Origin: Kiritimatiellia bacterium
Lineage (GTDB): Bacteria; Verrucomicrobiota; Kiritimatiellia; RFP12; UBA1067
NCBI GenBank assembly: GCA_017542055.1
Contig: JAFXXW010000001.1
Span: 1-59,959 of the forward strand
DNA: 59,959 nucleotides
Direction of reading: 5' to 3'
Positions 1 to 8,070 of the stretch are shown piece after piece. The notes under the pieces were generated by a model. It had not been told where the DNA came from, made no database searches, and saw only the letters and a program-made list of their open reading frames with translations. Numbering within the stretch: position 1 is the stretch's first letter; each line of letters begins with the position of its first letter. The position numbers and the translations under genes were made by a program.

Positions 1-116
1 CCTTTTTCGACGCTCCCCGGCTCTGAAATGGTTCCGCTGGCATACAGCAGGCTTTCTGTCAGTGTCGTCTTGCCCGCATCTACATGGGCAAGAATCCCGA
101 TATTGATAATGTTCAT
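1..116 (-). CDS. tet(W): tet(W)-like ribosomal protection tetracycline resistance protein, 5' end only
   Basis: Only the first 38 codons lie in the window and the rest runs off the left edge. The N-terminus reads [18 protein letters not shown], followed by [10 protein letters not shown] and then [18 protein letters not shown] is the P-loop (G1) of EF-G-like translational GTPases. The combination with YASG and SEPGSVEKG matches my memory of Tet(W) better than Tet(M), Tet(O) or Tet(Q). Proteins of this family bind the ribosome and release tetracycline in a GTP-dependent way. The ATG at 116 has a GGGAG about 13 nt upstream. A promoter lies about 355 nt upstream, and an 85-nt remnant of a repeated element lies between. 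The exact allele cannot be decided from 38 residues. Confidence 0.85.
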   Translation of the reverse strand, partial: MNIINIGILAHVDAGKTTLTESLLYASGTISEPGSVEK

Positions 117-122
117 GTCTGA

Positions 123-344
123 TCATTCTCCCTCATTTGACAGCTGTTGAAATACCGATTCATGGCAAGTGGAATATACCCTTATCCCATTCTCGGACGA
201 AACGATGTCCTCATCGACAACCTCTATGTTCGTCAACTCCTCAGAGCCAACAGGGTCAGACCTGATTGCCACAGTAAATTGCCACAGTAGGTTTTCCTTG
301 TCATAGAGGCGCGACCCTTTCGATTCGCTGCTTGCCCCCTTCAA
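123..344 (-). other. possible short ORF in the tet leader
   Basis: This is a 73-codon open frame from TTG to a TGA that lies 6 nt before the tet(W)-like ATG. Its first half is the repeated element end also seen at 14941-15041. Its second half (EELTNIEVVDEDIV...) is unique here. It could be a leader peptide coupled to tet translation or merely open by chance; there is no good ribosome binding site before the TTG. Confidence 0.25.
252..343. repeat. copy of the 14.4-15.0 kb element end
   Basis: Positions 252-274 match the 23-bp inverted repeat at 14941-14963 with one mismatch. The following ~70 bp, including the string GGTTTTCCTTGTCATAG, match 14963-15035 closely. The extra segment AGTAAATTGCCACA after the 23-mer matches the other end of the 14.4 kb element, read from its opposite strand. 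It is probably a remnant or solo end of that element, next to the resistance gene. Confidence 0.7.
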
Positions 345-470
345 ACGCGCGGTGTGCCACTCGGCTGATCAGGCGCTGGCACCGATCTGGAAGATTTATC
401 CTGCACCGTCTCATGCCGAACAGTATATCATAAACTCCCACAACCTCCCTAACTCGTTTCATCAGCATAT

Positions 471-499
471 ATTATATCATATTTTGGGACAAAAGACAA
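471..499 (-). promoter_or_regulatory. sigma70-type promoter upstream of tet(W)-like gene
   Basis: On the minus strand TTGTCT (499-494) and TATAAT (476-471) are separated by 17 nt in the context AAATATGATATAATATA. This is the same architecture as the housekeeping promoters of the window. A second weaker extended -10, TGATATACT, ends at 422. Both point toward the tet(W)-like gene. Confidence 0.7.
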
Positions 500-588
500 G
501 GGTGTTTGCGTATGTTTTGGACAAACTCCAAGGTTGCCAGGCCGTCGATCGCAACAATATCCAAGGTTGTTTCGCGCCGCTCTGTCAA
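472..588 (-). other. possible 38-aa ORF with TTG start
   Basis: The array's standard ribosome-binding segment AAAGGAGCGGGAG is followed directly by TTG and 38 codons (TERRETTLDIVAIDG...). The ORF ends at a TAA that lies inside the -10 box of the promoter at 471-476. It occupies the place where the array has a full gene, so it may be a truncated cassette or a small protein. No homology is recognised. Confidence 0.3.
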
Positions 589-607
589 CTCCCGCTCCTT
601 TCATTGG

Positions 608-688
608 TCATTGGAATTGGCACTGGCAACATTTCCACATTGGCAACATTCTCCCCCAACCCGCGCTTGCCCTCATCCGCGTATTCAT
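608..688 (-). other. repeat-encoded leader ORF (MNTRM family, 26 aa)
   Basis: The leader begins MNTRMRASAG and continues through the spacer repeat that reads CCAATGTGG/ATGTTGCCA on the minus strand. It ends in TGA shortly before AAAGGAGCGGGAG and the TTG ORF at 588. It is the last leader of the array, 17 nt downstream of the giant thioredoxin-domain gene. Confidence 0.5.
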
Positions 689-705
689 TGCGACTTCTCC
701 GTGGT

Positions 706-3700
706 TCAATCTTCGGGCGGGGCGGCGACGGCTTTGATGAATATGCGGCGGAAGGGAACGGTCTTGGAGTTGGAGCGCGCGAAGGAGAACTTCTTGACGT
801 TCTGTGCGCCATCGCGCAACTGGCGGGTGTAGGCGAGGCGCCCGTTGTCGTAAACCTTCACATCCCGGCCTCTGAAGACGACTTTGACGACCTTGTTCGT
901 CTCGCCCTTCGGCCACGGGAGAATGGCGAAACGGTTGTCCTTCTCGTCGGTCTTGTTTGCGACGGCGAGCACGCTGAAGCGCTGGTAGAAGTCCTTGGCG
1001 CTCGAGCCAAACTCAAAATGCATCATTCCCTCGCCCTTCGTCTCGGGTCCGTCCACCGTCAACTCGAATTCGACCGTAATTTCCTCCAGCTTCTCGTCTA
1101 TATCCGCCCAGAGATTCTTTGGAAAGATGCCGGCAAGTTCGCAACCGTCCGGCGCCAGCGCCTTGGTGCCGATGCAGCATCCGGCGAGGTATCTCAAGAA
1201 TCCCCACTGCAAATCCGGCGTGTTGTCCTTCGACACCTCGCCGCGATATATGAGCGGCAGGATGAGTTTCTCGAACGGCTCGTAGTTGCGCGTCTCGTGG
1301 GTATGGTCGCGGCACGATTTGCGCATCGGCTCCCACTGTCCGAAAGCGTGGCGCAGCGCGTGCAGCAAGTCCCTACGATCCGTGTCCGGACGCGACCGGA
1401 CCCAGTCGGCGAGCGCGCGCATCCCCGCATTGCGCCATGTGGTCGTGTTTTTCACGGCCTTGATGTAAGTCAGTTTCTCTTCCTTCGCCTTGGCGCCGTC
1501 GTAGTTACGCCACGCATCGAACATCTCCATGTCGCCCATGCTCCAAGCCGCCGCAAGGAACGTATCGGCGACGAATCGGCGCGCCCCGATGGAAACGCCC
1601 TTGCGCTTGAGATAGCCGCCGTTCATGTAGATGTCGCTGAAGTGGCGTATCACTTCGGCGTTGTTCTCCGCCCATTCCTCGAAATTCCGCTCCTTGCCTC
1701 GATACGTCTCTTCCTTGAAGACGTCCCAATACACCTTGTCGATTGCCCAGGCGGGCATGAGCGTATCAGCGAAGTCGTCGGACAGGAACATCCTGAAGAA
1801 CGCCATCATATCGAGCGTCGAGCCACCCCAGCGCGGACGCATTCCCCACACGAACTGGTCGGCGGCGAGCGCATCGTCCTTGAAAAGCGCCGCCGCGCGC
1901 CGGTACCACTTCAGCGCCTCCGCCCTGTTGCCGTAGTTGGCCTTGAGGCCGACGAATGTCGGGGATGCCAGGTCCGGCCGCAGCGCGTAAGCTTTCTCCG
2001 CCCATTCGAGCGCCTTGGCGCGGTGCTCGCCGTAGCCCTTCCAGCCTTCCTCCGTGACGGTGCTGGAGAAACCGCTGCCGCGCGCATCCCATGCGCGGTC
2101 GATGTGCCAGTAAGCCATCGCCACCGCCTCCAGCCACGGATCGAACGCCGCGCCTTCCGCTTTCAGCTCCTCGAAAACCATTTTGTTGTTGCCGCGCTGA
2201 TGCGCAATCGTCCACCACGCGCAGACGATTTCCTCCGGCTTCCATTCGCCGGAGGCGATGAACTTCTTTTTCAGCGCGACGGAAATCTGCGTCAGCTCAT
2301 TTGCGTTTTTGCCGTCATGTTCGCGCCAGTCGGCGATGAATAAGATGCGCGAGGCAAGCGGCCAGCGCGGGTCGTCCTTCCACTTTCCCCAAGTCTCGCG
2401 GCGCACGGCGGCATTCTCCTCCGCGCCGATCTTTTTCGGGTGTTGCGCCGTATGCTCGATCACCACGAACGGCGTGCGAGCGCCGCGTTCCCACGCCGCC
2501 GTCGCGTCCGCCGCATAATCCTTGCGCAGCGACTTGCGGTTTACGTCTTTCGGCGCGCGGGAAATGGCGTATTCCCTGACTACTGCGGCCATATCCATAT
2601 CCGAGAACGCGGCGCCGAGCATCTCCTGCTCTGGCTTGGCAAGCAGCCGCTCCGCGAACGGCATGAACACCTCCTCCGTCCAGTCCAACGCAGCCCCGGC
2701 ACCCGCAAGCGGCAAAGCGAGCGGCGCGGCGGCTTCTTCGTCCTCTTCCTCATCATTATCTTCGGCGTCATCATCTTCGCCATCCGCCGCCGACTCGAGG
2801 ATTTCCTCGACACTCGCCTCGGCAATCTCCACTGAACGTTCCATGCCGTATGCCACACTTTTGAGTAGTTCGTCCTTCTCTTCCGCGAGTTCCTCCGGCA
2901 CCTCAAGCGCCTTGAGCCGAGACTCGACATCGCGCAAATCCTCCGCCCGCTTCGCGAACAGCGCCTTGATGCGTTCGGCCGTCTCGGCGTCCTTTGGTCT
3001 GCCTATCTTTTCAAGTTCGGCGGCAAACGCCATACTGCTTCGCTGCGACTCTTCGAAAAGCTCCTTGAAATATTTTCCCCTGAGCGGCGCAAGCCGCAAT
3101 TCCTTCTTGAAATTCTCCACCCATTTTTCCGCACCGCCGCGTTCGTAGCCGCCTTGGGACTTGATGCTTTCTTCCCACGCCGACACGATCAGCACCAATG
3201 GATAGCCCCTGACCTCGAACTTCTCCTGCAACTCGCGGTTGCGCCTGCGTTCCTTCGCCGACAACATGCTTGCGTCTTTCGGGAAATCAAGTACGACGCA
3301 CTCGAATTCATTTGTGGCATAGTCGAGAAATGCGCTCTTCGAGAGGACTTCCTTCTCAAGCTTCTTGCAATAAGTGCACCAGTCGCTACCGGTGAAAAGC
3401 AAGAACAAATCGCGCCCGTTCGCTTTCGCCCGCTCCCGCGCCGCATCGTAGTCCACCGTAAAACCCGCCGGCAATTTGCGATTGGCATTCGCCTCCGTCT
3501 CCTGCGCCACAGGAATAGCAACGCTGACCGCCGCAAGGCCATATCCCTGGCCATCTGCCGACGCCACCGCCTTCCAGTTGGCGTCGTCGCGGAAATCGTA
3601 ACCGAGCGCGTTTTTCTTGTAGCCGAGCGTGACGAACCCCGTGTAGTCGCAGACCGCCCGCACACCTTCCGGCGAATCCGTGAACACCGCGCGGACGCAT

Positions 3701-4683
3701 TTCACGTATTCCTTGCCGTCGCCCTTGTCGATGCACTGGAACTGCACGCGCAGCTTCTCTCCCGGCTGGTATTCCTTGTTATAGCCCTTCGCCTCAAGCC
3801 CCTCGCCTCCGTTCACCCACGCGCCGCCCATCATCCCGGAGAACTCGCCATCGGCAAGTTCTTCTATCGTCATGCCGGGGAAAACCAGCGTCGCCTCCCC
3901 TTCCCTCGCCGCAACATACCCGGCGTACGATTCTGTGCGAACTTCTGGCGGCGGCTCTGCCGTTTCTTCTTCCGCCTTTTCGTCCGCTTCCTTCTTCTCA
4001 ACTGGCTTCAGACTTTCCGCTCGCGCCACCGCCTCTTTAGAAAGAAACGCCTTGGCGTAGTCCGGCACTTCGCCGCCAAAGAAAGCGCGAACCTCGTCAT
4101 CGGTCGCCGTCCTGACGAATGTCTCCAGTTCCTCCTGGACTTGCTTGTGCTCCTTGGCAATCGACAGCGCCGACCATTGCGCCGCGCGTTGCGTCAAATC
4201 AATTGTCGCCTCCTCCGGAAACGTGAACGACCCTCGCTTGATGATGCGCCTCGGCGCCTCCCTGTCGCCCGTCGCGAAGAAATACCCCCACATGAAATCG
4301 AGATGCCCCGGTCCAAGCGCCTTGGGATCTTCGCCGACAATTTCGGCCAGCGACTTGCCATCAAGACCGAAGTCGATAGCGCCCTTCAGCCAGCGCGCCT
4401 TCGTCGCCTCTTTTGCCGCCACCCATTCGTCCTTGCGCTCCGGCGATATCTTCACCACGCCAAAATAGAATCCTGACATCGGGCTCACCGCGCTTCGCGA
4501 CTTCCTGACCGACTTCTCGACATACGGTATTTTCGCAATCGCCTCCACCGCGTCCGGCTTGAGGTAGTACGCTTGCAGAAACAAGTTGAACGCCTCCTCT
4601 TCGACGCTTGGTTTCCCGCCGCTCTTGCCGACCGCGACCATCGCCATCGCAACAATCGCAGCAAACATGATTTTCTTTTTCAT
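706..4683 (-). CDS. giant secreted thioredoxin-fold protein with repeat-like helical C-terminus
   Basis: The protein has 1325 residues. The ATG at 4683 was chosen because AAAGGAG lies 8 nt upstream and a signal peptide (MKKKIMFAAIVAMAMVAVG) follows directly. Around residue 434 a thioredoxin-like domain carries LFTGSDWCTYCKK, a CxxC active-site motif of the kind seen in secreted thioredoxin/DUF255-like proteins, so a periplasmic redox or folding role is likely. An acidic linker (EDDDAEDNDEEEDEE) follows near residue 655. The remaining ~650 residues are helical and rich in Trp and Ala, and resemble TPR-type repeats. The last ~100 residues look like a beta-rich binding domain (FEFGSSAKDFYQRFSVLAV). 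A truncated paralogue lies at 14945-15223 with an identical leader and signal peptide. The full-length architecture is not one I can name. Confidence 0.75.
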   Translation of the reverse strand: MKKKIMFAAIVAMAMVAVGKSGGKPSVEEEAFNLFLQAYYLKPDAVEAIAKIPYVEKSVRKSRSAVSPMSGFYFGVVKISPERKDEWVAAKEATKARWLKGAIDFGLDGKSLAEIVGEDPKALGPGHLDFMWGYFFATGDREAPRRIIKRGSFTFPEEATIDLTQRAAQWSALSIAKEHKQVQEELETFVRTATDDEVRAFFGGEVPDYAKAFLSKEAVARAESLKPVEKKEADEKAEEETAEPPPEVRTESYAGYVAAREGEATLVFPGMTIEELADGEFSGMMGGAWVNGGEGLEAKGYNKEYQPGEKLRVQFQCIDKGDGKEYVKCVRAVFTDSPEGVRAVCDYTGFVTLGYKKNALGYDFRDDANWKAVASADGQGYGLAAVSVAIPVAQETEANANRKLPAGFTVDYDAARERAKANGRDLFLLFTGSDWCTYCKKLEKEVLSKSAFLDYATNEFECVVLDFPKDASMLSAKERRRNRELQEKFEVRGYPLVLIVSAWEESIKSQGGYERGGAEKWVENFKKELRLAPLRGKYFKELFEESQRSSMAFAAELEKIGRPKDAETAERIKALFAKRAEDLRDVESRLKALEVPEELAEEKDELLKSVAYGMERSVEIAEASVEEILESAADGEDDDAEDNDEEEDEEAAAPLALPLAGAGAALDWTEEVFMPFAERLLAKPEQEMLGAAFSDMDMAAVVREYAISRAPKDVNRKSLRKDYAADATAAWERGARTPFVVIEHTAQHPKKIGAEENAAVRRETWGKWKDDPRWPLASRILFIADWREHDGKNANELTQISVALKKKFIASGEWKPEEIVCAWWTIAHQRGNNKMVFEELKAEGAAFDPWLEAVAMAYWHIDRAWDARGSGFSSTVTEEGWKGYGEHRAKALEWAEKAYALRPDLASPTFVGLKANYGNRAEALKWYRRAAALFKDDALAADQFVWGMRPRWGGSTLDMMAFFRMFLSDDFADTLMPAWAIDKVYWDVFKEETYRGKERNFEEWAENNAEVIRHFSDIYMNGGYLKRKGVSIGARRFVADTFLAAAWSMGDMEMFDAWRNYDGAKAKEEKLTYIKAVKNTTTWRNAGMRALADWVRSRPDTDRRDLLHALRHAFGQWEPMRKSCRDHTHETRNYEPFEKLILPLIYRGEVSKDNTPDLQWGFLRYLAGCCIGTKALAPDGCELAGIFPKNLWADIDEKLEEITVEFELTVDGPETKGEGMMHFEFGSSAKDFYQRFSVLAVANKTDEKDNRFAILPWPKGETNKVVKVVFRGRDVKVYDNGRLAYTRQLRDGAQNVKKFSFARSNSKTVPFRRIFIKAVAAPPED

Positions 4684-4697
4684 ATGTCTGTCTCCTT

Positions 4698-4757
4698 TCA
4701 TTGAAAATTGAGTTTGGTTTTAGTCACGTGAAAACGCATCATCATCCGCGTATTCAT
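4698..4757 (-). other. repeat-encoded leader ORF (MNTRMM family, 19 aa)
   Basis: The leader MNTRMMMRFHVTKTKLNFQ has GGAGG upstream of its ATG. It ends in TGA just before the AAAGGAG used by the downstream gene at 4683. An identical leader precedes the truncated paralogue at 15223, so leader and gene were duplicated together. Confidence 0.6.
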
Positions 4758-4788
4758 TTCGATTCCTCCGATATCATGGCTTGCATCT

Positions 4789-5211
4789 TCAATGACAATC
4801 TATTAAGGTTACGATTAAGCGATAGGCGGCATAGACAGCGCCACCAACAGCAACGCCTATGACAAGTAGCGACCGCGCAATCTCCGCGCAAACGGACAGT
4901 TTGGAAATCGCTTTCCATTGATAACGGTCCCTCCAACTGCTGTTGCCTTCAAGATATTCAAGCAACGCATCTTCCGCCTCGCGTCGCGAAACAAGCCTGT
5001 CGCAGCGATATGCCTTGCCGCCTTTCCCTTCTTGATAGCAAAGTCTGAAATTGTCCGGCGGATTCACAAACGACACATGTATAAAAGCATCCGCATCGTG
5101 CGCTTGCCGCAACAACAAGTTTGTGCCTCGCTTCTTGTCGTCAGACATAAATTCGCGCAATAAGCTCGCCGTTGCATCTTGCTCTAGCGTTCTCGATGTT
5201 TTGACTCTCAT
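4789..5211 (-). CDS. hypothetical protein with C-terminal membrane helix
   Basis: This 140-residue protein has a soluble N-terminal domain of ~105 residues and one C-terminal membrane helix (RSLLVIGVAVGGAVYAAYRLIVTLI). The soluble part resembles the N-terminus of the 400-residue protein at 6792-7994. Shared landmarks are RE(F/L)-DD/ND-(K/A)RRG, a Y-(Q/R)-(E/D)GK-G motif, CDRLVS/CSRRVS and a closing W-(D/R)-W/WE. The two form a cassette family with different C-termini. The start is fixed by the leader ORF at 5208-5267, whose TGA overlaps this ATG. Function unknown. Confidence 0.7.
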   Translation of the reverse strand: MRVKTSRTLEQDATASLLREFMSDDKKRGTNLLLRQAHDADAFIHVSFVNPPDNFRLCYQEGKGGKAYRCDRLVSRREAEDALLEYLEGNSSWRDRYQWKAISKLSVCAEIARSLLVIGVAVGGAVYAAYRLIVTLIDCH

Positions 5212-5267
5212 GCTCCCGCTCCTTTCGTCTTGTCCGCGACGGCCCGCATAAACATCCGCGTAGTCAT
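5208..5267 (-). other. repeat-encoded leader ORF (MTTRMF variant, 19 aa)
   Basis: The leader reads MTTRMFMRAVA then DKTKGAGA. Its TGA overlaps the downstream ATG (ATGA at 5211-5208). The GAAAGGAGCGGG before the junction lies inside the leader and serves as ribosome binding site for the next gene. Its start lies 4 nt after the preceding lipoprotein's stop. Confidence 0.65.
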
Positions 5268-5271
5268 TTCG

Positions 5272-5859
5272 TCAGTTCCTTTCATTGCGCAACTCACCTG
5301 TCAACGCTTTTGTAGTCACTTCTTTGACTGCAATTTCACAGAAGTCACGACTGCCGCATCTAGCAAGCGGGCCAGCATCCCAGTACCGGTGCTCGAACCA
5401 GCCGGGAATCGGCAGAAACCCAGTTGGCAACACCGAAACCAATCCATATCCATTAATGTCAACGCCTATTCCCATGTCACCTTCCGGGAAACCAAGTTCA
5501 ATCGTGAAGTGCTGTGATGTCTTCACATACATCGGCAATATCGTCAATGTTGCGAAGCTGGGAATTCTCGACCAAAGCGGACTGTCGCTCGTTTCAGGCT
5601 CTTGCTTTACCGCAACCTTGACTATTGGAAGCGCGTCGTCACCACTAGATTTTGGCAATCGTCTAATGGCATATAGTGCGACCATTTCATAATAGCCACA
5701 ACTGGAAGGTTCAATCAGCCTATAGTACTCACTTTGCGTATTGCCGGAAACCTTTAGCGACGTTACGCTGTAATTGTATCCGGCATTTACGCACCCTGCC
5801 AAGCACCCCGCCATCGCCGCTCCCGCTACGGCCCGCGCAAACATCATCCGCGTATTCAT
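5272..5859 (-). CDS. lipoprotein, unknown function
   Basis: The protein has 195 residues. The signal peptide MNTRMMFARAVAGAAMAG ends in the lipobox CLAGC, so the mature protein should be a lipid-anchored envelope protein with Cys near residue 23. The mature part is predicted beta-rich and contains KQEPETSDSPLW and a Gly/Tyr-rich stretch. Here the array's MNTRMMFARAVA peptide is fused in frame as a real signal peptide, whereas upstream of most neighbours it is a separate ORF. The RBS AAAGGAACGAACCC precedes ATG 5859. No named family is recognised. Confidence 0.75.
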   Translation of the reverse strand: MNTRMMFARAVAGAAMAGCLAGCVNAGYNYSVTSLKVSGNTQSEYYRLIEPSSCGYYEMVALYAIRRLPKSSGDDALPIVKVAVKQEPETSDSPLWSRIPSFATLTILPMYVKTSQHFTIELGFPEGDMGIGVDINGYGLVSVLPTGFLPIPGWFEHRYWDAGPLARCGSRDFCEIAVKEVTTKALTGELRNERN

Positions 5860-5877
5860 GGGTTCGTTCCTTTAGTT

Positions 5878-6654
5878 TTACCTCTCCTCTTTCGCGCGAG
5901 GGATACAGCAACCTTCAACAGCGCTGATAGTCAGGACGCGTTCTTCGTTGTCCCACGTCCATCTGCAACCCAAACTGGAGCAGAGCAAATAGATTAGCGA
6001 TTCTAGCCGTATATCGCGCGCCTCAAAAACTGGTGCAGGGGTCTGCGAAATATCGCCGCCTTCCATCGCATTCTTGTATTCGCGTATGATGCGCAATCTT
6101 CCTTTTCCATCGTGTCCCTCCGGACAAGAGCAATTCATGCATTGCTCGAGATAGTCAATTGCATCGTCAAGCGTTGCGGGCGGTCGTATCTTGAATAAGG
6201 GGACAACTATCTCATGCAGTAAATCTTTCTCCTGCGCAAAGCAACGAGAATCATAGCAAGCGACCATTTTCCCCTCAATTGGTGGGCGAAATTTATCTTT
6301 GTCCCGAATCAGCGAGCTCAAATGCATCGCATACATTCGCTGAAGCCTTGCGAACGCTCGCAAATCCTCGTCAAGCAACGAATACTTGTCGTCCAGCTTT
6401 TTGCGCAACCACTTAATCTGCTCATCCATCGGCATAGTCGTGCCACCAGGATAAATAGAATCCTCCAAACAAGCTATTTCTGCCGCATTTGTCAGTACGA
6501 CATGAAACAAAGCCTCTGCCGAGGAAATCCGAAACTTGCCGCATGTGTTATTATAACCCGCAAGGTCGTCTTTAATTAAATCGTTCTCGGGTAACCAGCC
6601 AAACGCCGTCGCGACCATTGCCGCGAGCCCCACCGCCATCATCATTTTCTTCAT
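5878..6654 (-). CDS. secreted hypothetical protein with possible secretin/TonB-short (STN)-like C-terminal motif
   Basis: The protein has 258 residues with a signal peptide (MKKMMMAVGLAAMVATAFG). The middle is helical with several Cys (CMNCSCPEG). The C-terminal ~40 residues (FEARDIRLESLIYLLCSSLGCRWTW, then a beta strand ERVLTISAV) resemble the short strand-helix unit of STN/secretin N-domains. That similarity is pattern-based and uncertain. The start ATG at 6654 overlaps the TGA of a 40-residue leader ORF of the MKPFAR family. The stop at 5878 lies 18 nt before the lipoprotein gene, whose RBS is in the gap. Confidence 0.7.
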   Translation of the reverse strand: MKKMMMAVGLAAMVATAFGWLPENDLIKDDLAGYNNTCGKFRISSAEALFHVVLTNAAEIACLEDSIYPGGTTMPMDEQIKWLRKKLDDKYSLLDEDLRAFARLQRMYAMHLSSLIRDKDKFRPPIEGKMVACYDSRCFAQEKDLLHEIVVPLFKIRPPATLDDAIDYLEQCMNCSCPEGHDGKGRLRIIREYKNAMEGGDISQTPAPVFEARDIRLESLIYLLCSSLGCRWTWDNEERVLTISAVEGCCIPRAKEER

Positions 6655-6773
6655 CGCCGTTTTCCTTTCATTGACAATTGGTTATTGGCATTGGATATTT
6701 GCACATTTTCACATTTCCCTCTCCCCCTACGCAGAGCTGCGGAGGACAAGTTGATTCGTGCAAATGGTTTCAT
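6651..6773 (-). other. repeat-encoded leader ORF (MKPFAR family, 40 aa)
   Basis: The leader begins MKPFARINLSSAALRRGRGK, runs through the CCAAT-type spacer repeat, and ends in TGA overlapping the next ATG (ATGA at 6654-6651). The N-terminus matches the signal peptide start of the lipocalin at 22332. AAAGGAGCAACCC precedes its ATG. Confidence 0.6.
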
Positions 6774-6791
6774 GGGTTGCTCCTTTCGGTT

Positions 6792-7994
6792 TCATTTCAG
6801 TGGGATGCGGTAGGATGATGAGACGACTAGGCCGCTCTTGAACACCACCGTGGCGCGGAAATAGTATCTGAAGGCAGTATGACAGTCTTTTGCGATTCGC
6901 GGCATTTCCAGCGTCACGCTGCCGGACGCGATCTCCAGCGAATGCGTAAACTTCTTTTCATCGTTAATATCTCCCGGTTGAGCGCCAACAATCCCGTGTC
7001 TTGCCTCGCAAGCCGCACATGCCGCCGTCGCAAGTGCAACGCTCTTTACCTCTTCCGCGTCGCCTTTGAAGCGGTATTCAAATGTAGCGCGTTCGCCCTC
7101 TTTCAGCAACCCACCCACAAGCCGCACCTCGTAGCTTGGCCGCAGATGTTTCCATAGAAGGCGGAAGAAATACACTGTCATCGCAACGCCAATGAGCGGG
7201 AAGACCACGCCTATAACAAGAATCGCATCGAATCCCTTTTCGGAATAGGCACGCACGGCATCTACAAACTTCGGAGCAAGGCCATAAAACGCGCCAGCAT
7301 CCCAGCCTATGCACCAAATCGCCATGAAGACAAGGCCATTGGGCAACATACGCCGCAGTCTTATTCCATCCATCGGTATCGACCGCTCATGAGCCTCCCG
7401 CGTCTTGCCGCGTGTCTTGAGCCATTTCACAAGCTGCATCACAGGGCCACCGATAAAGACGCAAGCGAAGAGCGCAAAGAATCCCGCATATATCCAATCG
7501 CCCTTGTCCGCATTCGGACGCAACGCCGTCTTAATCGCATCGTAAAGATTCAAGGAGATGAGTGGCACACCAATAGCGATGGCGATTGCCGCAGCCACAT
7601 AGCACAAAACCTTTTCGGCTGGCGGCATCCCGGCCGTCGGGGAAAATGTCCAACCGCTCGTACCGCCCCGCTCCAACTCCCAATCAAAGCAACTGCGCCA
7701 CTCGCCGCGCCCGGCCAGTTCATCGAGAAAGACGCGCTCCACCTCGTCCGTGCTAACGCGGCGCGAGCAGTGGTAGAGATAGCCGTTCTTGCCATCGCGG
7801 TATTCGAGGTCGAAAAGTCCGTCGCTTTTGCCGCCCACTTCGTCATAGTCGCAGGCGATCTGCACGAAGCGTGAGTCGTCCGCGTCGTCCGACATGATCA
7901 TGAACTCGCCGCGCCGCGCGTCATTCCGCACCAGCTCGCGCACAAGCTCTTCGGTGGCGACCCGCTCGCCCATCTTCTCCGCCTCAATCTTCAT
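6792..7994 (-). CDS. multi-pass membrane protein with soluble N-terminal cassette domain
   Basis: The protein has 400 residues. Residues 1-~110 form a soluble domain related to 4789-5211. Then come about four membrane helices (VLCYVAAAIAIAIGVPLI, WIYAGFFALFACVFIGG, GLVFMAIWCIGW, AILVIGVVFPLIGVAMTVYFF). The ~130-residue C-terminal region is beta-rich and begins YEVRLVGGLLKEGERATFEYRF. The C-terminal part looks like an extracytoplasmic beta-sandwich, but no family is recognised. ATG 7994 lies inside the end of the leader ORF 7984-8070. The preceding AAAGGAGAGCGGGAGC is the ribosome binding site. Confidence 0.75.
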   Translation of the reverse strand: MKIEAEKMGERVATEELVRELVRNDARRGEFMIMSDDADDSRFVQIACDYDEVGGKSDGLFDLEYRDGKNGYLYHCSRRVSTDEVERVFLDELAGRGEWRSCFDWELERGGTSGWTFSPTAGMPPAEKVLCYVAAAIAIAIGVPLISLNLYDAIKTALRPNADKGDWIYAGFFALFACVFIGGPVMQLVKWLKTRGKTREAHERSIPMDGIRLRRMLPNGLVFMAIWCIGWDAGAFYGLAPKFVDAVRAYSEKGFDAILVIGVVFPLIGVAMTVYFFRLLWKHLRPSYEVRLVGGLLKEGERATFEYRFKGDAEEVKSVALATAACAACEARHGIVGAQPGDINDEKKFTHSLEIASGSVTLEMPRIAKDCHTAFRYYFRATVVFKSGLVVSSSYRIPLK

Positions 7995-8070
7995 GCTCCC
8001 GCTCTCCTTTCTTAATCCTGTCTAAAAGCTTTCCCGCGACGGCCCGCGCAAACATCCTCCGCGTATTCAT
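7984..8070 (-). other. repeat-encoded leader ORF (MNTRRM variant, 28 aa)
   Basis: The leader reads MNTRRMFARAVAGKLLDRI then KKGEREHED. Its ATG overlaps the TGA of the upstream ATPase gene (ATGA at 8070-8067). It ends 11 nt inside the next gene, so both sides can be coupled. LDRIKK comes from the GACAGGATTAAG spacer repeat. Confidence 0.6.

Noticed and set aside
352-4476. Long open frames on the plus strand opposite the giant thioredoxin-fold gene (up to 663 codons)
   Set aside because: They are anti-sense shadows with Arg/Leu/Pro-rich, motif-free sequence and no ribosome binding site; the minus-strand frame has a signal peptide and a CTYC motif.
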